The notes below the pieces were generated by a model that saw nothing but the letters and a program-made list of their open reading frames with translations, was not told the origin of the DNA and did not search any database. Of a stretch of DNA of 6,315 bases, positions 5,716 to 6,315 are shown in pieces. The stretch's first letter is position 1; each line of letters begins with the position of its first letter. The stretch comes from DASSHC01 sp035693105 (lineage in GTDB: Bacteria; Chloroflexota; Chloroflexia; Thermomicrobiales; Thermomicrobiaceae): assembly GCA_035693105.1 (NCBI GenBank), contig DASSHC010000489.1, positions 1 to 6,315 on the forward strand, written 5' to 3'. Made by a program: the position numbers and the translations under genes.

Positions 5716-6315
5716 ATGTCCTTACCGCCCTACGATGCCATCGCGGAGTGGTACGACCGCATTCTTCGCGAGAATCCCATCTATGAGGTCGTGCTCGGCA
5801 ACCTGCTGGATCTGGCGGGCGAGGTGGCCGGTCAGGCGATCTGCGACCTGGCCTGCGGGCAGGGTTTCGTGACGCGCGAGCTGGCGCGTCGGGGCGCCGT
5901 CACCACCGGAGTCGACATCTCCACCAAGCTGCTCGCGCTGGCGCGCGGATATGAGGCAAGCGAGCCGCTCGGCATCCGTTATGTCGAGGACGATGCCCAG
6001 ACGCTGGCCAAGCTGCCCGATGCGGCCTTCGACGGCGTGACCTGCTCGATGGCGCTGATGAACATCCCCGATCTGGCGGCCTGCTTCCGCGCGGCGCGGC
6101 GCGTGCTGCGGCCCGTCGGCTGGTTCGTCTGGTGCATCACCCACCCCTGCTTTCAGGCGCCCCACGCCAGTTGGCTGGAGCTGCCGGACGGCCGCGTCGC
6201 GCGGCTGGTGACGGACTACCTGGACGAGCGCGAGTGGCGCTCGGACAACCCAGCGGGTATGCGCGGCAGGATCGCCGAGGCGCACCGCACCCTCAGCACC
6301 TACCTGAACACCCTG
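5716..6315 (+). CDS. Class I SAM-dependent methyltransferase, 3'-truncated by the window edge
   Basis: The frame is open to the right edge without a stop, giving 200 visible residues. The start ATG opens MSLPPYDAIAEWYDRIL, a common N-terminus in this family. The ribosome binding site is weak: ggggag at 5697-5702 is 13 bases away. The Rossmann-like SAM fold shows motif I as CDLACGQGFVTREL (about 47-60), the acidic end of strand 2 as GVDIS (about 69-73), an EDDAQTL block (about 94-100) that would contact the adenine, and motif IV/post-I region as FDGVTCSMALMNIPD (about 109-123). The segment RVLRPVGWFVWCITHPCFQAP follows at about 134-154. This is the Methyltransf_11/25 pattern of UbiE-like small-molecule methyltransferases. 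The acceptor substrate cannot be read from sequence. The gene starts 23 bases after the FAD oxidoreductase stop on the same strand, so the two are probably one operon and could modify the same or related compounds. Confidence 0.92.
   Translation, partial: MSLPPYDAIAEWYDRILRENPIYEVVLGNLLDLAGEVAGQAICDLACGQGFVTRELARRGAVTTGVDISTKLLALARGYEASEPLGIRYVEDDAQTLAKLPDAAFDGVTCSMALMNIPDLAACFRAARRVLRPVGWFVWCITHPCFQAPHASWLELPDGRVARLVTDYLDEREWRSDNPAGMRGRIAEAHRTLSTYLNTL

Noticed and set aside
5722..6285. A 187-residue open frame on the - strand near the right edge
   Set aside because: The + strand methyltransferase frame covers the same bases with motif I (DLACGQG) and GVDIS in the right order. The antisense frame has no such motifs.
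1..6315. A dedicated novel defence or mobile system
   Set aside because: All genes belong to recognisable metabolic or small regulatory families. No nuclease, transposase, integrase, reverse transcriptase, CRISPR repeat or phage gene is seen on either strand.

Overview
This is a very G+C-rich window (by eye around 70%, not counted) in which every gene that can be supported lies on the + strand. The gene families, the fused LutB–LutA protein and the style of the intergenic repeats suggest a high-GC Chloroflexota bacterium of the Thermomicrobia (Sphaerobacter/Nitrolancea) type. That assignment comes from family recollection, not from a marker gene, and a high-GC actinobacterium cannot be excluded.

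Layout. (1) Bases 2-2059 hold the 3' part of a large lactate-oxidation iron–sulfur protein. It joins a LUD domain, a 2x[4Fe-4S] ferredoxin domain and two LutA-type cysteine-rich CCG domains in one chain. (2) Bases 2060-2322 are non-coding and dominated by two diverged copies of a ~58-bp repeat in inverted orientation. (3) Bases 2323-3572 hold a small AbrB/MazE-fold DNA-binding protein whose stop codon overlaps the TTG start of an LLM-class (F420/FMN-type) oxidoreductase, a translationally coupled pair. (4) Bases 3573-3681 carry a short tandem/inverted repeat that can form a hairpin. (5) Bases 3682-4044 encode a cysteine-containing TIGR04076-like small protein. (6) Bases 4142-5692 encode a phytoene-desaturase/PYROXD2-like FAD oxidoreductase, followed after 23 bases by (7) a class I SAM-dependent methyltransferase that runs off the right edge.

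The genes are mostly redox enzymes and look like ordinary metabolic content in short transcription units, not one dedicated system. The lactate protein would oxidise L-lactate to pyruvate with a LutC partner that is not in the window. The substrates of the LLM enzyme, the FAD oxidoreductase and the methyltransferase cannot be read from sequence. I see no RNA gene, CRISPR array, transposase or phage gene. The points most worth a second look are the LutB–LutA fusion, the inverted repeat pair, and the antitoxin-like regulator coupled to an oxidoreductase instead of to a toxin.
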